NCBI RefSeq assembly: GCF_004116955.1 | Contig: NZ_CP026362.1 | Location: forward strand, 1,776,501 to 1,840,500 | Direction: 5' to 3' | Source of the DNA: Bacillus vallismortis | GTDB lineage: Bacteria; Bacillota; Bacilli; Bacillales; Bacillaceae | Length of the DNA stretch: 64,000 bases | Shown: positions 40,446-49,588 of the stretch, piece by piece | Layout: each line of letters starts with the position of its first letter | Position numbering within the stretch: position 1 is the stretch's first letter | Position numbers and translations under genes: made by a program | The notes under the pieces: model-generated | Told to the model about the DNA's origin: nothing | What the model saw: the letters and a program-made list of their open reading frames with translations, nothing else | The model's database searches: none

Positions 40446-40727
40446 TTATTTTTTGTTTTTTACGCTTTCGTCCAATCTGTAAATGAACGAAAAAATCTCT
40501 GCTACCGTTTCGTAAAGAGCTTCCGGGATTTGATCATCTACAGTCAAATGGCGCATTAATTCGACAAGGGTCCGATCTTCTTGTATCGGAACCCCTGCCT
40601 TTTTTGCTTCTTTGATAATGTTGTCGGCTACATGGCCTTTCCCTGTCGCAACCACTCTCGGCGCCTTGTCTTTTTGTTCGTCATAATGGAGAGCCATAGC
40701 TTTTCTGGCTGGCATCTGCTCTTTCAT
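40446..40727 (-). CDS. ylqH: YlqH, FlhB C-terminal-domain homologue
   Basis: 93 residues, aligning almost end to end with the cytoplasmic C-terminal domain of FlhB (compare AMALHYDEQKDKAPRVVATG with the AIALKYDEEKMDAPYIVAKG of FlhB in this window). The self-cleavage NPTH motif of FlhB is absent, the N-terminus reading MPARKAMAL instead, and there is no membrane part. The start overlaps the ylqG stop by four bases. Function unknown; see finding on the ylqG-ylqH pair. Confidence 0.9.
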   Translation of the reverse strand: MKEQMPARKAMALHYDEQKDKAPRVVATGKGHVADNIIKEAKKAGVPIQEDRTLVELMRHLTVDDQIPEALYETVAEIFSFIYRLDESVKNKK

Positions 40728-42463
40728 ATTTTCACATCCACTTCCCGGTCACTGATGCTTGTTACATATTGGTCAATTGCAGCCTTCTCTTCGGTGTGAA
40801 TTCTTTTTTTAGCGTTCACCCCTGAAAGGCTGTACCCCATTTCCATAAGACCCTGTTTAAGTGCAGGCACCATCGGATCGATCGCAGCCTGAAGGTCAAA
40901 TTCAGTCTCAATTGTAATAGTCATGACTTTTTGCTGTATCAAGCAATCAACAACCGTTTCTTTTAACGTATCCAGCTGCAGCAAAAACAAAAGGCGGCAA
41001 TGGGAAGGATCAAGCTTTCCATCGGCTTCTTTCTTGCCTTTGAACAGAACTGTCATATCCTGAACGCCTGACTTCGAAAATAGCGGAAATGACAGCACAA
41101 TTTGGCTGTATGACGGGTGATGCTGCTGCATGAAAAGCTGGCCGTTTAATTTGTGAAAAAGCTGATCGGCTTCCTGTTTGATAGGTTCCGCTACCTCATG
41201 CGACCCTCTTGCGGCCTGAAGAGCCAGCTTGATGGATTGTATTTCATCAGGAGGGGCCCCGGCGCTCCCTTGTTCAAACGCTTTAATGAATGCAAGCTCG
41301 TCCCTTGCGCCGATTGCCATTTTCACTTTGGCCAAGAAAGAAAGAACATCTGCCTTATCGGCCAGACTAGGTGCAGTTTGCTGAACAGCCTTTAAAAAGA
41401 CTTCGGCTTCCTGATCTGTGACTTGTGCAGCCTGTAAAACAGCTGAAGCGGCAGGTGACGGTGACTTACTGTCCCCCGATAAAGCAGCCGCCTTCAGCCA
41501 ATTTGCTGCTTCTTTTACAAGTTGAAGATTGTTTTTTTCTGCAGATTCCGTCAGCTTTGTCAGCAGCTGCCGGGCTTCTTTCATCGGAATGTCCGCTACG
41601 GTTTTAGCGGGCGCTTCTTGTATGCTTCTCTGTTCCGCTGGATGGTTTACAGGCGGCAAGCCGGCCTTTTCGAGAGAGCCGGATGGTGCGCTAAGCTCCC
41701 TGTTTCCGGCTGTAGTGCCTGAAGAAGGCGCTTTGGTATTGTCCGTTATAGAGACAAGCTTATCGATCAGACGTTCTGCATGGACATCGACTTCACTATT
41801 AAAAAGCGTTGTAATAGCTTCTTTTAGCTTTGTCATCATTTGGCTCTGCTGAGGATTTTGATTGATAGCCTGAAGCAGCTTGGATACGTGCTGATGGAGC
41901 GGAACAGGCGATTTCACAGCATGTATGCCGCTCAAAACCTCGGGGTGAATGGGTAATTCACGTTTTAAAGCGAACAAGACCGTTTCAATCGCTTTTTTTG
42001 TATCTGACGCAGGCAGTGTATCCATCCAGCGAACAGCTGTTTTAATATCATTTTCTGTTACCGGTGTTTTGCTCTTCAGCATCGCTCCTGCCATCATTAG
42101 AGCAGCGTTTGTCTGCTTTACCGATATGGCATTCAGAAGCTTTCCAGCGGCTTCCTGAATGGTTTTGGGATGTTGGTCAAAGCTTTGAACGACCTGAAGA
42201 CGGCCTGTTTGTTCTGACGTTTTTTTTTCGTAGGAAAACCAATAGTACGCCTGAGGACGAAGCTGAGTTTCAAGTTTTCCCTGGACAGTTTGATTGCCGA
42301 CTTGGATCAATGCATGCTGATCGCCTAATAAACGAAGGACTTTTCCTAAAAGAAGGCGCTTCTCCCCGTTTTGCGCTTCGCTGACATTTGATGATTCCTG
42401 CGGGACTGCTGTATGTTTAAAAAGGTGCTGCAGCGCCTTTTGCATATCATTTCTTATATTCAT
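40724..42463 (-). CDS. ylqG: YlqG, FliK-like protein
   Basis: 579 residues, no signal peptide or membrane helix. A long Gln/Ala/Lys-rich helical region precedes a compact C-terminal part (about 455-575) whose layout (QIVLSFPLF, VLFKG, LLFLLQLDTLKETVVDCLI, then TITIETE) resembles the FliK hook-length domain, but the core FliK motif is diverged. Coupled to ylqH, an FlhB-domain homologue, it makes a FliK/FlhB-like pair. Function not known to me. Confidence 0.75.
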   Translation of the reverse strand: MNIRNDMQKALQHLFKHTAVPQESSNVSEAQNGEKRLLLGKVLRLLGDQHALIQVGNQTVQGKLETQLRPQAYYWFSYEKKTSEQTGRLQVVQSFDQHPKTIQEAAGKLLNAISVKQTNAALMMAGAMLKSKTPVTENDIKTAVRWMDTLPASDTKKAIETVLFALKRELPIHPEVLSGIHAVKSPVPLHQHVSKLLQAINQNPQQSQMMTKLKEAITTLFNSEVDVHAERLIDKLVSITDNTKAPSSGTTAGNRELSAPSGSLEKAGLPPVNHPAEQRSIQEAPAKTVADIPMKEARQLLTKLTESAEKNNLQLVKEAANWLKAAALSGDSKSPSPAASAVLQAAQVTDQEAEVFLKAVQQTAPSLADKADVLSFLAKVKMAIGARDELAFIKAFEQGSAGAPPDEIQSIKLALQAARGSHEVAEPIKQEADQLFHKLNGQLFMQQHHPSYSQIVLSFPLFSKSGVQDMTVLFKGKKEADGKLDPSHCRLLFLLQLDTLKETVVDCLIQQKVMTITIETEFDLQAAIDPMVPALKQGLMEMGYSLSGVNAKKRIHTEEKAAIDQYVTSISDREVDVKI

Positions 42464-42492
42464 TTACAAGAGGTGCCTCCTTGTCCATTGAT

Positions 42493-43260
42493 TTATCTGG
42501 CAGATTGAACAGGAGCGAAAGTTTTGCGGTGCAATTCAGTCGGGCCGTATGCGGCGAGAGCTTCGAGATGCTCTTTTGTCCCATAGCCTTTATTTTTTTC
42601 AAAGCCGTACATAGGATAGGTTTTGGCATAGGCGCTCATCATCCGGTCTCTTGTCACTTTCGCGATGCACGCACCTGCCGCAATAGACACGCTTTTGGCA
42701 TCGCCTTTTATAATTGACGACTGGTCTATGCCGATCGGTAGCGTCATTGCGTCAACAAGCAAATAATCAGGTGTATCTGACAAATCGTGTATCGCTTTCA
42801 CCATTGCTACCTTTGAAGCTTCATATATATTGATTTCATCAATGACAGAGGCTTCTACAATTCCTATTCCGACCGCCAGTGCTTCTTTCATAATAAGCTC
42901 GTAATATTCGTCACGCTTTTTTTCTGAAAGCTTTTTGGAGTCTGTCAGCCCAAGTATTTCACATTCCTCTGGAAGAATGACTGCGCTGGCGACAACGGGT
43001 CCCGCCAATGGACCCCGGCCGACCTCGTCTACACCTGCGATCAAGCGAAATCCTTTGTTTCTTGCCAGCCTTTCAAAGGAAGTCATATTCAGCCATTGTT
43101 CTTTCAACGCTTTTTCTTTCGCCTGCTTTTTAAGCCATTGCTCTACAAGCGTTTGAACGCTCTTTCTCGGGTCGTTTTCGCATAGGGTGAGAAATGGGTC
43201 CTGCTCATCCTTCACTTCCTGCAAACGGTCTTTAATGTCCTTTACGGTTAATGTATTCAC
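42493..43260 (-). CDS. rnhB: Ribonuclease HII
   Basis: 255 residues. Removes RNA from RNA-DNA hybrids, including single ribonucleotides in DNA. The catalytic D78 and E79 lie in IAGVDEVGRGPLAGP, with further acidic residues in LLVDAMTLP. The Bacillus N-terminal extension (about 70 residues, basic helical) is present. GTG 43260 is the start, about nine bases after AAGGGAG. It lies 70 bp after rbgA, with a terminator-like hairpin in between. Confidence 0.96.
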   Translation of the reverse strand: MNTLTVKDIKDRLQEVKDEQDPFLTLCENDPRKSVQTLVEQWLKKQAKEKALKEQWLNMTSFERLARNKGFRLIAGVDEVGRGPLAGPVVASAVILPEECEILGLTDSKKLSEKKRDEYYELIMKEALAVGIGIVEASVIDEINIYEASKVAMVKAIHDLSDTPDYLLVDAMTLPIGIDQSSIIKGDAKSVSIAAGACIAKVTRDRMMSAYAKTYPMYGFEKNKGYGTKEHLEALAAYGPTELHRKTFAPVQSAR

Positions 43261-43306
43261 TTTCTCTTCTCCCTTACTGTATGTATCGGTTCGGTCAGGC
43301 AAAAAT

Positions 43307-43332
43307 AAAGGCCCGCATTTCTGCGCGCCTTT
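43307..43332 (-). terminator. Hairpin at the rbgA stop codon
   Basis: On the minus strand AAAGGC/GCCTTT and inner CGCA/TGCG stems with a GAAA tetraloop are followed by ATTTTTG. The stem overlaps the last base pairs of rbgA. It looks like an intrinsic terminator or attenuator before rnhB. Confidence 0.6.
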
Positions 43333-44179
43333 ACTTAGCGGGCTGTTCAAATGACAGCCTGCCGAACTTTTCAGTGCGGATATCGCGAATGATGACTTCA
43401 GTCGTCTTATCGTAGTTAATAAGCCCTCCGCTCATGAGACAGCCGCGCTTTTCACCTATTGCATTAAACAGCTCCGCAATGTCCTCTGGGATTTCCTCAA
43501 GGCCGTAACGCTCTTTAAGCCGTTCAGGATAGTGTTCTTCGAGAAAACGAAGACCAAACACGGCCACATCCTGCAGATTGATAATTGTGTCTTTAATAGC
43601 GCCGGTGACTGCCAGCCTCAAGCCGACAAGCTCGTCTTCAAATTTAGGCCATAAAATCCCCGGTGTATCTAAGAGCTCTAATTCCTTCCCGACTTTAACC
43701 CACTGCTGAGATGTCGTAATGCCAGGTCTGTCTCCCGTTTTTGCTATGTTTTTCTTTGCCAGCCGGTTGATAAGCGTTGATTTCCCGACGTTTGGAATGC
43801 CGATAATCAAAGCGCGAATTGCTCTAGGCTTCACACCTTTGGCTCTCATCCGGTCAAATTTTTGTTGGAGGATCTCTTTTGACACAGGCACAATTTGATT
43901 TAAGCCTTGTCCGTTTACAGAATTTATGGATAAAGAGCGGATCCCTTCCTTTTCAAAGTGCTCTTTCCATTGCTGTGTAACTGCCGCATCTGCTTTGTCA
44001 GCTTTGTTTAACAGCATAATTCTCGGTTTATTTTTTAGAATGTCTTCAATCATTGGGTTTCTTGATGACATCGGAATTCTGGCATCTACCAATTCATATA
44101 CAATATCGATTAATTTTAATTTTTCGGTTACTTCCCTTCTTGCCTTGGCCATATGGCCCGGGAACCATTGAATTGTCAT
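43331..44179 (-). CDS. rbgA: Ribosome biogenesis GTPase RbgA
   Basis: 282-residue, circularly permuted GTPase needed for late assembly of the 50S subunit. The G motifs occur in the order G4 (NKAD, 58-61), G1 (GIPNVGKST, 127-135), G3 (DTPG, 171-174). The N-terminal [11 protein letters not shown] segment is the family signature. A C-terminal helical ANTAR-like domain follows. It lies about 140 bp after rplS, beyond the rplS terminator. Confidence 0.97.
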   Translation of the reverse strand: MTIQWFPGHMAKARREVTEKLKLIDIVYELVDARIPMSSRNPMIEDILKNKPRIMLLNKADKADAAVTQQWKEHFEKEGIRSLSINSVNGQGLNQIVPVSKEILQQKFDRMRAKGVKPRAIRALIIGIPNVGKSTLINRLAKKNIAKTGDRPGITTSQQWVKVGKELELLDTPGILWPKFEDELVGLRLAVTGAIKDTIINLQDVAVFGLRFLEEHYPERLKERYGLEEIPEDIAELFNAIGEKRGCLMSGGLINYDKTTEVIIRDIRTEKFGRLSFEQPAK

Positions 44180-44280
44180 GTGACACGAACACCGCCTTTA
44201 TCTCTTCAATATGCAAGATTCTTTGTTGTCCTTTATGTATTTTACGATGCCTGTCCGGCATTTTCAAATTGTGTATAAAA

Positions 44281-44310
44281 AAAGAGCTTGTTACAGGTAA
44301 CAAGCTCTTT
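44281..44310 (-). terminator. Terminator of the rpsP-rplS operon
   Basis: A 13-bp perfect stem (AAAGAGCTTGTTA with its complement) and short CAGG-type loop, followed on the minus strand by a run of Ts before ATACAC. It starts about a dozen bases after the rplS stop codon. Confidence 0.9.
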
Positions 44311-44322
44311 TCGTCGTTATCA

Positions 44323-44775
<453 letters not shown>

Positions 44776-44810
44776 ATCTTATCACAATTTCATAGTCTGT
44801 GCAATAAAAT

Positions 44811-45542
44811 CTATTCTTTTTCCCATTCAGAAATCCATTTTCTTTGCTGGTCTGTAAGCGGATAGTCTTTCAGAAGATCCGGGCGTCTTACATAGGTTCT
44901 TCTGATTGATTCTTTATTCCGCCATTCTTTGATTTTTGCATGGTTTCCTGACAGAAGTGTTTCAGGCACCTTTAAACCTTTGTAATCTGCCGGTCTTGTA
45001 TAATGCGGGTGCTCTAAGAGGCCGGTGCTGAATGAATCCTCAATATGGGAAGCCTCTTTGCCAAGCACACCCGGAAGCAGTCGTACCACACTGTCTGCAA
45101 TCATCATTGCAGGGAGCTCGCCGCCGGTCAGGACAAAATCGCCAATGGATATTTCATCCGTTACCAAATGCTCGCGAATGCGTTCATCATAGCCTTCATA
45201 GTGGCCGCAAATGAACAGCAAATGCTCTTCCTTCGCTAATTGTTCGGCTTTGTTCTGGGTGAAACGCTCACCTTGCGGGCAAACGAGGATAATACGCGGA
45301 GCAGCGGCCGCCTTTGATGTCAGGTCCTCGACCGCGTCAAAAACAGGCTGAGGCTTGAGAACCATGCCTGCGCCGCCGCCATAAGGATAATCATCGACAG
45401 TATTGTGCTTATTATCAGAATACTTTCGGAAATTTACGACCTGAAACTGCACCGCGTCTTTATCCTGCGCTTTTTGAAGAATCGATGAACCGAGCACACC
45501 TTCAAACATGTCGGGAAACAACGTCAAAAAGTCGATTTTCAT
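44811..45542 (-). CDS. trmD: tRNA (guanine-37 N1) methyltransferase TrmD
   Basis: 243-residue SPOUT-class enzyme, making m1G37 in tRNAs to prevent frameshifting. [30 protein letters not shown], the knot segment [17 protein letters not shown] (here [14 protein letters not shown]) and [17 protein letters not shown] are all present. It overlaps rimM by four bases. Confidence 0.98.
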   Translation of the reverse strand: MKIDFLTLFPDMFEGVLGSSILQKAQDKDAVQFQVVNFRKYSDNKHNTVDDYPYGGGAGMVLKPQPVFDAVEDLTSKAAAAPRIILVCPQGERFTQNKAEQLAKEEHLLFICGHYEGYDERIREHLVTDEISIGDFVLTGGELPAMMIADSVVRLLPGVLGKEASHIEDSFSTGLLEHPHYTRPADYKGLKVPETLLSGNHAKIKEWRNKESIRRTYVRRPDLLKDYPLTDQQRKWISEWEKE

Positions 45543-46063
45543 TCGTCTATTAATCCTTCCATGAGTTCAACCTCAATTTTCTTTTCGCTGACATCGATAT
45601 GTTTGACCACTGATTCAATGTAAGGAATCAGCGCGTCTTTTTTCCCATTTCGGCCGATGACCCACACGTCATTAGCTCCAGGCGTCAAAATTTCTTTTAC
45701 CTTTCCGATTAGTTGGCCGTCCCCGGTAAATACTTCACACCCAATGATTTCGTGGAAATAAAATTCTCCCTCATCCAGCTCTCCTAAATCTTCTTCTGGA
45801 ACTTTAATGATTGCGTTTTTCAGCTCTTCCACTTCATTCAGGCTTTGTCTTTCTTTAAACTGCAGCAGATGAAATTGTTTATGCAGTCTATGCGTGTTTA
45901 CCGTTACTTCAACGGGTTCGTTATGTCCGTCCCTAAACAAATACAGCGTGTTGCCCGGCTTGTACCGTTCCTCGGCAAAATCTGTTTTCGAAATCACCCG
46001 TACCTCGCCTTTAATTCCGTGGGTATTTACGATTTTACCTACATGAAACCATCGCTTTGTCAT
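45539..46063 (-). CDS. rimM: Ribosome maturation factor RimM
   Basis: 174 residues. RimM helps assemble the 30S head around S19. The N-terminal barrel ([18 protein letters not shown]) and C-terminal PRC-barrel ([19 protein letters not shown]) are clear. ATG 46063 with AGAGGTGATC is the start; the frame extends slightly further upstream without similarity. It lies just after ylqD. Confidence 0.96.
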   Translation of the reverse strand: MTKRWFHVGKIVNTHGIKGEVRVISKTDFAEERYKPGNTLYLFRDGHNEPVEVTVNTHRLHKQFHLLQFKERQSLNEVEELKNAIIKVPEEDLGELDEGEFYFHEIIGCEVFTGDGQLIGKVKEILTPGANDVWVIGRNGKKDALIPYIESVVKHIDVSEKKIEVELMEGLIDE

Positions 46064-46067
46064 ATGA

Positions 46068-46454
46068 TCACCTCTGGCGAATTTCAATTACTTGTCCGTC
46101 TTTTATGACGATGGTGTTTGCTGCTGTTTTCTCATGCCAGTTATCTCCGGCTTCAATTGTCAGCAGCGCATCGACTTCCTTTTCTTTCATCTCACTGCCA
46201 AGCGGCAATGTATGTACTTGAGCAATTTGAAAATCGATTATTTTTATGTTATCTTTCCGCTTTTCTATTGCCTTTTTAAATTGTTCGATCATATCAGGGT
46301 TTTGCTGTTCTTTTTCATGTTTTCTTAGCTGAAAATAGAGCTGGCTGCATTCTCGTTCAAGCATTTGTTTCTTTTCGGCAAAAGAAGCTAAAAGCTTTTC
46401 CTTGCTGTGCTCGGTTAAGACTTGCATAACGGCTACACGGTGAATAATTTGCAT
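46068..46454 (-). CDS. ylqD: YlqD, coiled-coil protein of the rpsP operon
   Basis: 128 residues with no signal peptide or membrane segment. The centre (about 20-75) is strongly helical and charged ([19 protein letters not shown]), likely a coiled coil; the C-terminal part has a small strand-rich region ([21 protein letters not shown]). It is conserved in Bacillus between khpA and rimM, suggesting an RNA or ribosome role, but no function is established to my knowledge. Confidence 0.85.
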   Translation of the reverse strand: MQIIHRVAVMQVLTEHSKEKLLASFAEKKQMLERECSQLYFQLRKHEKEQQNPDMIEQFKKAIEKRKDNIKIIDFQIAQVHTLPLGSEMKEKEVDALLTIEAGDNWHEKTAANTIVIKDGQVIEIRQR

Positions 46455-46547
46455 CGCACCAAGCTCCCCGCTTTTAAAACTTTTTTTGGCTCAGGCCTCT
46501 CTATTTTGCCTAAGCTTCTATCAGTTTACCCTTTTTTTGCGTGTAAA

Positions 46548-46577
46548 AAAAGGGGAGGTGCCGGCCCTCTCCCTTTT
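46548..46577 (-). terminator. Imperfect terminator-like hairpin at the khpA stop codon
   Basis: AAAAGGG-type and CCCCTTTT arms (one bulge) with a GC-rich loop, running straight into TTTT then TACACG on the minus strand. It overlaps the khpA stop codon and lies 93 bases before the ylqD start, so some transcripts may end here inside the operon. Confidence 0.55.
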
Positions 46578-46820
46578 AGTCAAATATCTCAAATTGAACT
46601 TTCTTAGAAGACTGTGCGCCAGCTGCAAATACAGCTGTTCGAATCGCTTTTGCAGTCCGGCCTTGCTTTCCGATAACTTTACCGGTATCTGACTTATGGA
46701 CAGATAAGCGCAGCGCAATCTTTTGATCGGTTTCTTCTCTTATGACGCGAATGTCATCTGGATGATCAACAAGCGGCGTCACAATTTGGACAATCAAATC
46801 TTCCAAGTGTCGATCAGTCA

Positions 46821-46821
<1 letters not shown>
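46576..46821 (-). CDS. khpA: RNA-binding KH protein KhpA (YlqC)
   Basis: 81-residue single KH domain with the GKVIGKQGRTAKAIR loop (GxxG RNA-gripping motif). In Gram-positive bacteria KhpA partners with KhpB/Jag in RNA binding linked to division and envelope control. Its start overlaps the rpsP stop by one base. Confidence 0.96.
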
Positions 46822-47117
<296 letters not shown>

Positions 47118-47130
47118 TCAACAAGATAGT

Positions 47131-47159
47131 ATATTAACAATGATAAAAGTGTTTGTAAA
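47131..47159 (-). promoter_or_regulatory. Sigma-A type promoter of the rpsP operon
   Basis: TTTACA (47154-47159) and TAATAT (47131-47136, minus strand) with exactly 17 bases between, in the gap between ffh and rpsP. Confidence 0.65.
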
Positions 47160-47198
47160 GTGTTTTTTCTTAACAACGGTTTTATCATGTATAACCGA

Positions 47199-48539
47199 TT
47201 ACATAAAAGGTAGCTTAAACCCTTTTTTCTTGCCTTTTGACATGTTTGTCATCTGCTTCATCATTTTTTTCATTTCGTCAAACTGCTTAAGCAGACGGTT
47301 GACTTCCTGAACGGATGTCCCGCTCCCTTTCGCAATCCGCTTCCGCCGGCTGGCATTAATGATATCCGGTTGTTCTTTTTCACGAACAGTCATCGATTTG
47401 ATGATCGCTTCCACATGATTCAGCTGTTTTTCATCCACTTGGATGTTTTTCAGGCCTTTCATTTTGCCGGCACCTGGCATCATTTGCAGAAGCTCATCAA
47501 GAGGCCCCATGTTTCTGACCTGCCCGAGCTGCTCCAAAAAATCGTCCAATGTGAAGCTCATGGTTCTCATTTTTTGTTCCAGCTCTTTGGCCTTATCTTC
47601 ATCGACGCTGGCTTGTGCTTTTTCAATTAATGTCAGCACATCGCCCATACCGAGAATCCTTGATGCCATGCGTTCAGGATGGAACGGTTCTAACGCATCA
47701 AGCTTTTCGCCTAGACCAGCGAACTTAATCGGCGTGTTTGTGACCGCGCGAATAGAAAGCGCAGCACCGCCGCGTGTGTCGCCATCAAGCTTAGTCAGCA
47801 CAACACCGGTTAAACCGAGCTGTTCATTAAAGCTTTGGGCGACATTCACAGCGTCCTGTCCGGTCATTGAATCGACAACCAGGAAAATTTCTTCCGGATT
47901 CGCGATTTCCTTCACGCTGGTGAGTTCATCCATCAATTCATGGTCAATATGCAAGCGGCCTGCCGTATCCAAAATGACATAGTCATAATGTTCTTCCTTG
48001 GCTTTTTCAATAGCCTGTTTCGCTATTTCTACAGGACTGACCTGATCACCAAGTGAGAAAACAGGCATGTCAAGCTGTTTGCCGAGCGTTTCCAGCTGTT
48101 TAATAGCGGCCGGACGGTAAATATCGGCAGCAACCAGCATCGGTTTGCGATTATGCTTTTTGCGCAGCAGGTTCGCAAGCTTACCGCTTGTTGTCGTTTT
48201 ACCGGCACCTTGGAGACCGACCATCATAATAACAGTCGGCGGCTTTTTTGCAGCGGCGATTTTGCTCTCTTCGCCGCCCATCAGCTCAGTCAGTTCCTCT
48301 TGAACAACTTTAATGACCTGCTGGCCGGGCGTCAGACTTTTCATGACGTCTTGGCCTACAGCGCGTTCACTTACTTTTTTGACAAAATCCTTGACTACTT
48401 TAAAGTTAACGTCAGCTTCAAGCAGCGCAAGACGAACCTCACGCATCATCTCTTTGACATCTTGTTCGCTGACTTTCCCTTTTCCGCGAATTTTGGAAAT
48501 CGTCTGCTGCAGTCGGTCGGCTAATCCTTCAAATGCCAT
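47199..48539 (-). CDS. ffh: Signal recognition particle protein Ffh
   Basis: 446-residue SRP GTPase that targets ribosomes carrying signal sequences to the membrane. N domain, then G domain with GLQGAGKTTT (108-117), DTAGR and TKLDGDTRGG, and a Met-rich M domain (MRTMSFTLDDFLEQLGQVRNMG and the MMKQMTNMSKGKKKGFK tail) that binds SRP RNA. It lies 13 bases after ylxM. Confidence 0.98.
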   Translation of the reverse strand: MAFEGLADRLQQTISKIRGKGKVSEQDVKEMMREVRLALLEADVNFKVVKDFVKKVSERAVGQDVMKSLTPGQQVIKVVQEELTELMGGEESKIAAAKKPPTVIMMVGLQGAGKTTTSGKLANLLRKKHNRKPMLVAADIYRPAAIKQLETLGKQLDMPVFSLGDQVSPVEIAKQAIEKAKEEHYDYVILDTAGRLHIDHELMDELTSVKEIANPEEIFLVVDSMTGQDAVNVAQSFNEQLGLTGVVLTKLDGDTRGGAALSIRAVTNTPIKFAGLGEKLDALEPFHPERMASRILGMGDVLTLIEKAQASVDEDKAKELEQKMRTMSFTLDDFLEQLGQVRNMGPLDELLQMMPGAGKMKGLKNIQVDEKQLNHVEAIIKSMTVREKEQPDIINASRRKRIAKGSGTSVQEVNRLLKQFDEMKKMMKQMTNMSKGKKKGFKLPFM

Positions 48540-48552
48540 AGTTTGCCGCCTC

Positions 48553-48885
48553 CTAATCTAATTTCTCAAGCGCTTCAATCAGAGCTGTAATTTCTTCCTC
48601 TTCTATTGAACCGGAAGCAAGCTCCTTCAGCTTATTAAACATCTCTTTACGCTCCTGAAACTTTTTCAAAAGGAGCAGCTTTTCTTCATATTGTTCAAGC
48701 ATCGCTTCTGTTCGTTTGATGTTATCATAAACAGCTTGTCTTGAAACCTCATATTCTTCGGCTATTTCGCCTAGGGAGAAATCGTCCAAATAATAAAGCG
48801 ACATATAGCTCTTCTGTTTTGACGTCAACAACGACTGATAAAAATCAAACAGATAATTCATTCTCGTTGTCTTTTCAAGCGACAT
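48553..48885 (-). CDS. ylxM: YlxM, SRP-associated helix-turn-helix protein (UPF0122)
   Basis: 110 residues with a sigma-region-4-like helix-turn-helix ([30 protein letters not shown]) and a coiled-coil tail. Conserved upstream of ffh in Firmicutes; in streptococci it stimulates SRP GTPase interactions. In this window it precedes ffh with its own promoter. Confidence 0.93.
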   Translation of the reverse strand: MSLEKTTRMNYLFDFYQSLLTSKQKSYMSLYYLDDFSLGEIAEEYEVSRQAVYDNIKRTEAMLEQYEEKLLLLKKFQERKEMFNKLKELASGSIEEEEITALIEALEKLD

Positions 48886-48929
48886 TTGAGCTCTCCCCTT
48901 TGTTAAGTCAAATCCCTTTACGATAACTT

Positions 48930-48958
48930 AGTTTACACGGTTTCATGAAGACTGTCAA
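48930..48958 (-). promoter_or_regulatory. Sigma-A promoter of ylxM-ffh
   Basis: A near-consensus TTGACA (48953-48958) and TAAACT (48930-48935, minus strand) with 17 bases between, about 45 bases before ylxM. Confidence 0.8.
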
Positions 48959-49065
48959 GTTTTTATCTTGTCAAAGCAATGATTGCTTTTTTTCCAAAAT
49001 ACACTAAATATTATCCATTTTATTCCGATATTATATATGAACCCTATTTAAAAGGAGGAGTTTAT

Positions 49066-49551
49066 ATGAAAAAAATCGGTTTATTGTTTGCGCTATGCTT
49101 GGCAGCTGTGTTTACACTCATTGTCCCGGCACAGCAAGCAGACGCTGCTGAGGCGCCTTATAAGGCTTCGATCACAAATATCAGCACAGATGGAGGAGTT
49201 TACGGTAAAATCAATTACGGCCAAGGTCAATATTGGCGAGTCAAGTACAATATCACCGTAAGCGGCAAATTACTCGATCAAAACGGACAGCCAGTGCCAA
49301 ACGCTCCAGTACGATTTGAGGCAGATACGAAAGTCGGAAACACAACAAAAACAGCTTCAGGAACAACCGATGAAAACGGAACATTTGAGGTTCCAATGTA
49401 TTTGGGGCCAGCCGCTGGGTACTATACGTATTACACATCTGTTTCCGTTCATTACTACGACATCATCCCATTCAGAGTTTATTCAGAAGATGCGAGAATG
49501 GTATCCACAGATAACAGCCTTTATCATTTCGCCTATCAAGTGAGAAGATAA
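49066..49551 (+). CDS. ylqB: Small secreted protein YlqB
   Basis: The only plus-strand gene. 161 residues: a lipid-free Sec signal peptide (MKKIGLLFALCLAAVFTL, likely cut after ADA near residue 27) and a strand-rich mature part. The segment SGKLLDQNGQPVPNAPVRFE with TTDENGTFEV resembles bacterial Ig-like or carboxypeptidase-regulatory folds used in surface proteins. AAAGGAGGAG lies just before ATG 49066. Function not known to me. Confidence 0.9.
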   Translation: MKKIGLLFALCLAAVFTLIVPAQQADAAEAPYKASITNISTDGGVYGKINYGQGQYWRVKYNITVSGKLLDQNGQPVPNAPVRFEADTKVGNTTKTASGTTDENGTFEVPMYLGPAAGYYTYYTSVSVHYYDIIPFRVYSEDARMVSTDNSLYHFAYQVRR

Positions 49552-49557
49552 TAAAGG

Positions 49558-49585
49558 AAAAAGGCCCTTTTTCGGGGGCCTTTTT
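49558..49585. terminator. Bidirectional terminator between ylqB and ftsY
   Basis: AAAAAGGCCC pairs with GGGCCTTTTT (10 bp, 8-base loop) between two convergent genes, with T-runs on both strands. It ends ylqB transcription on one strand and ftsY on the other. Confidence 0.9.
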
Positions 49586-49588
49586 TTC

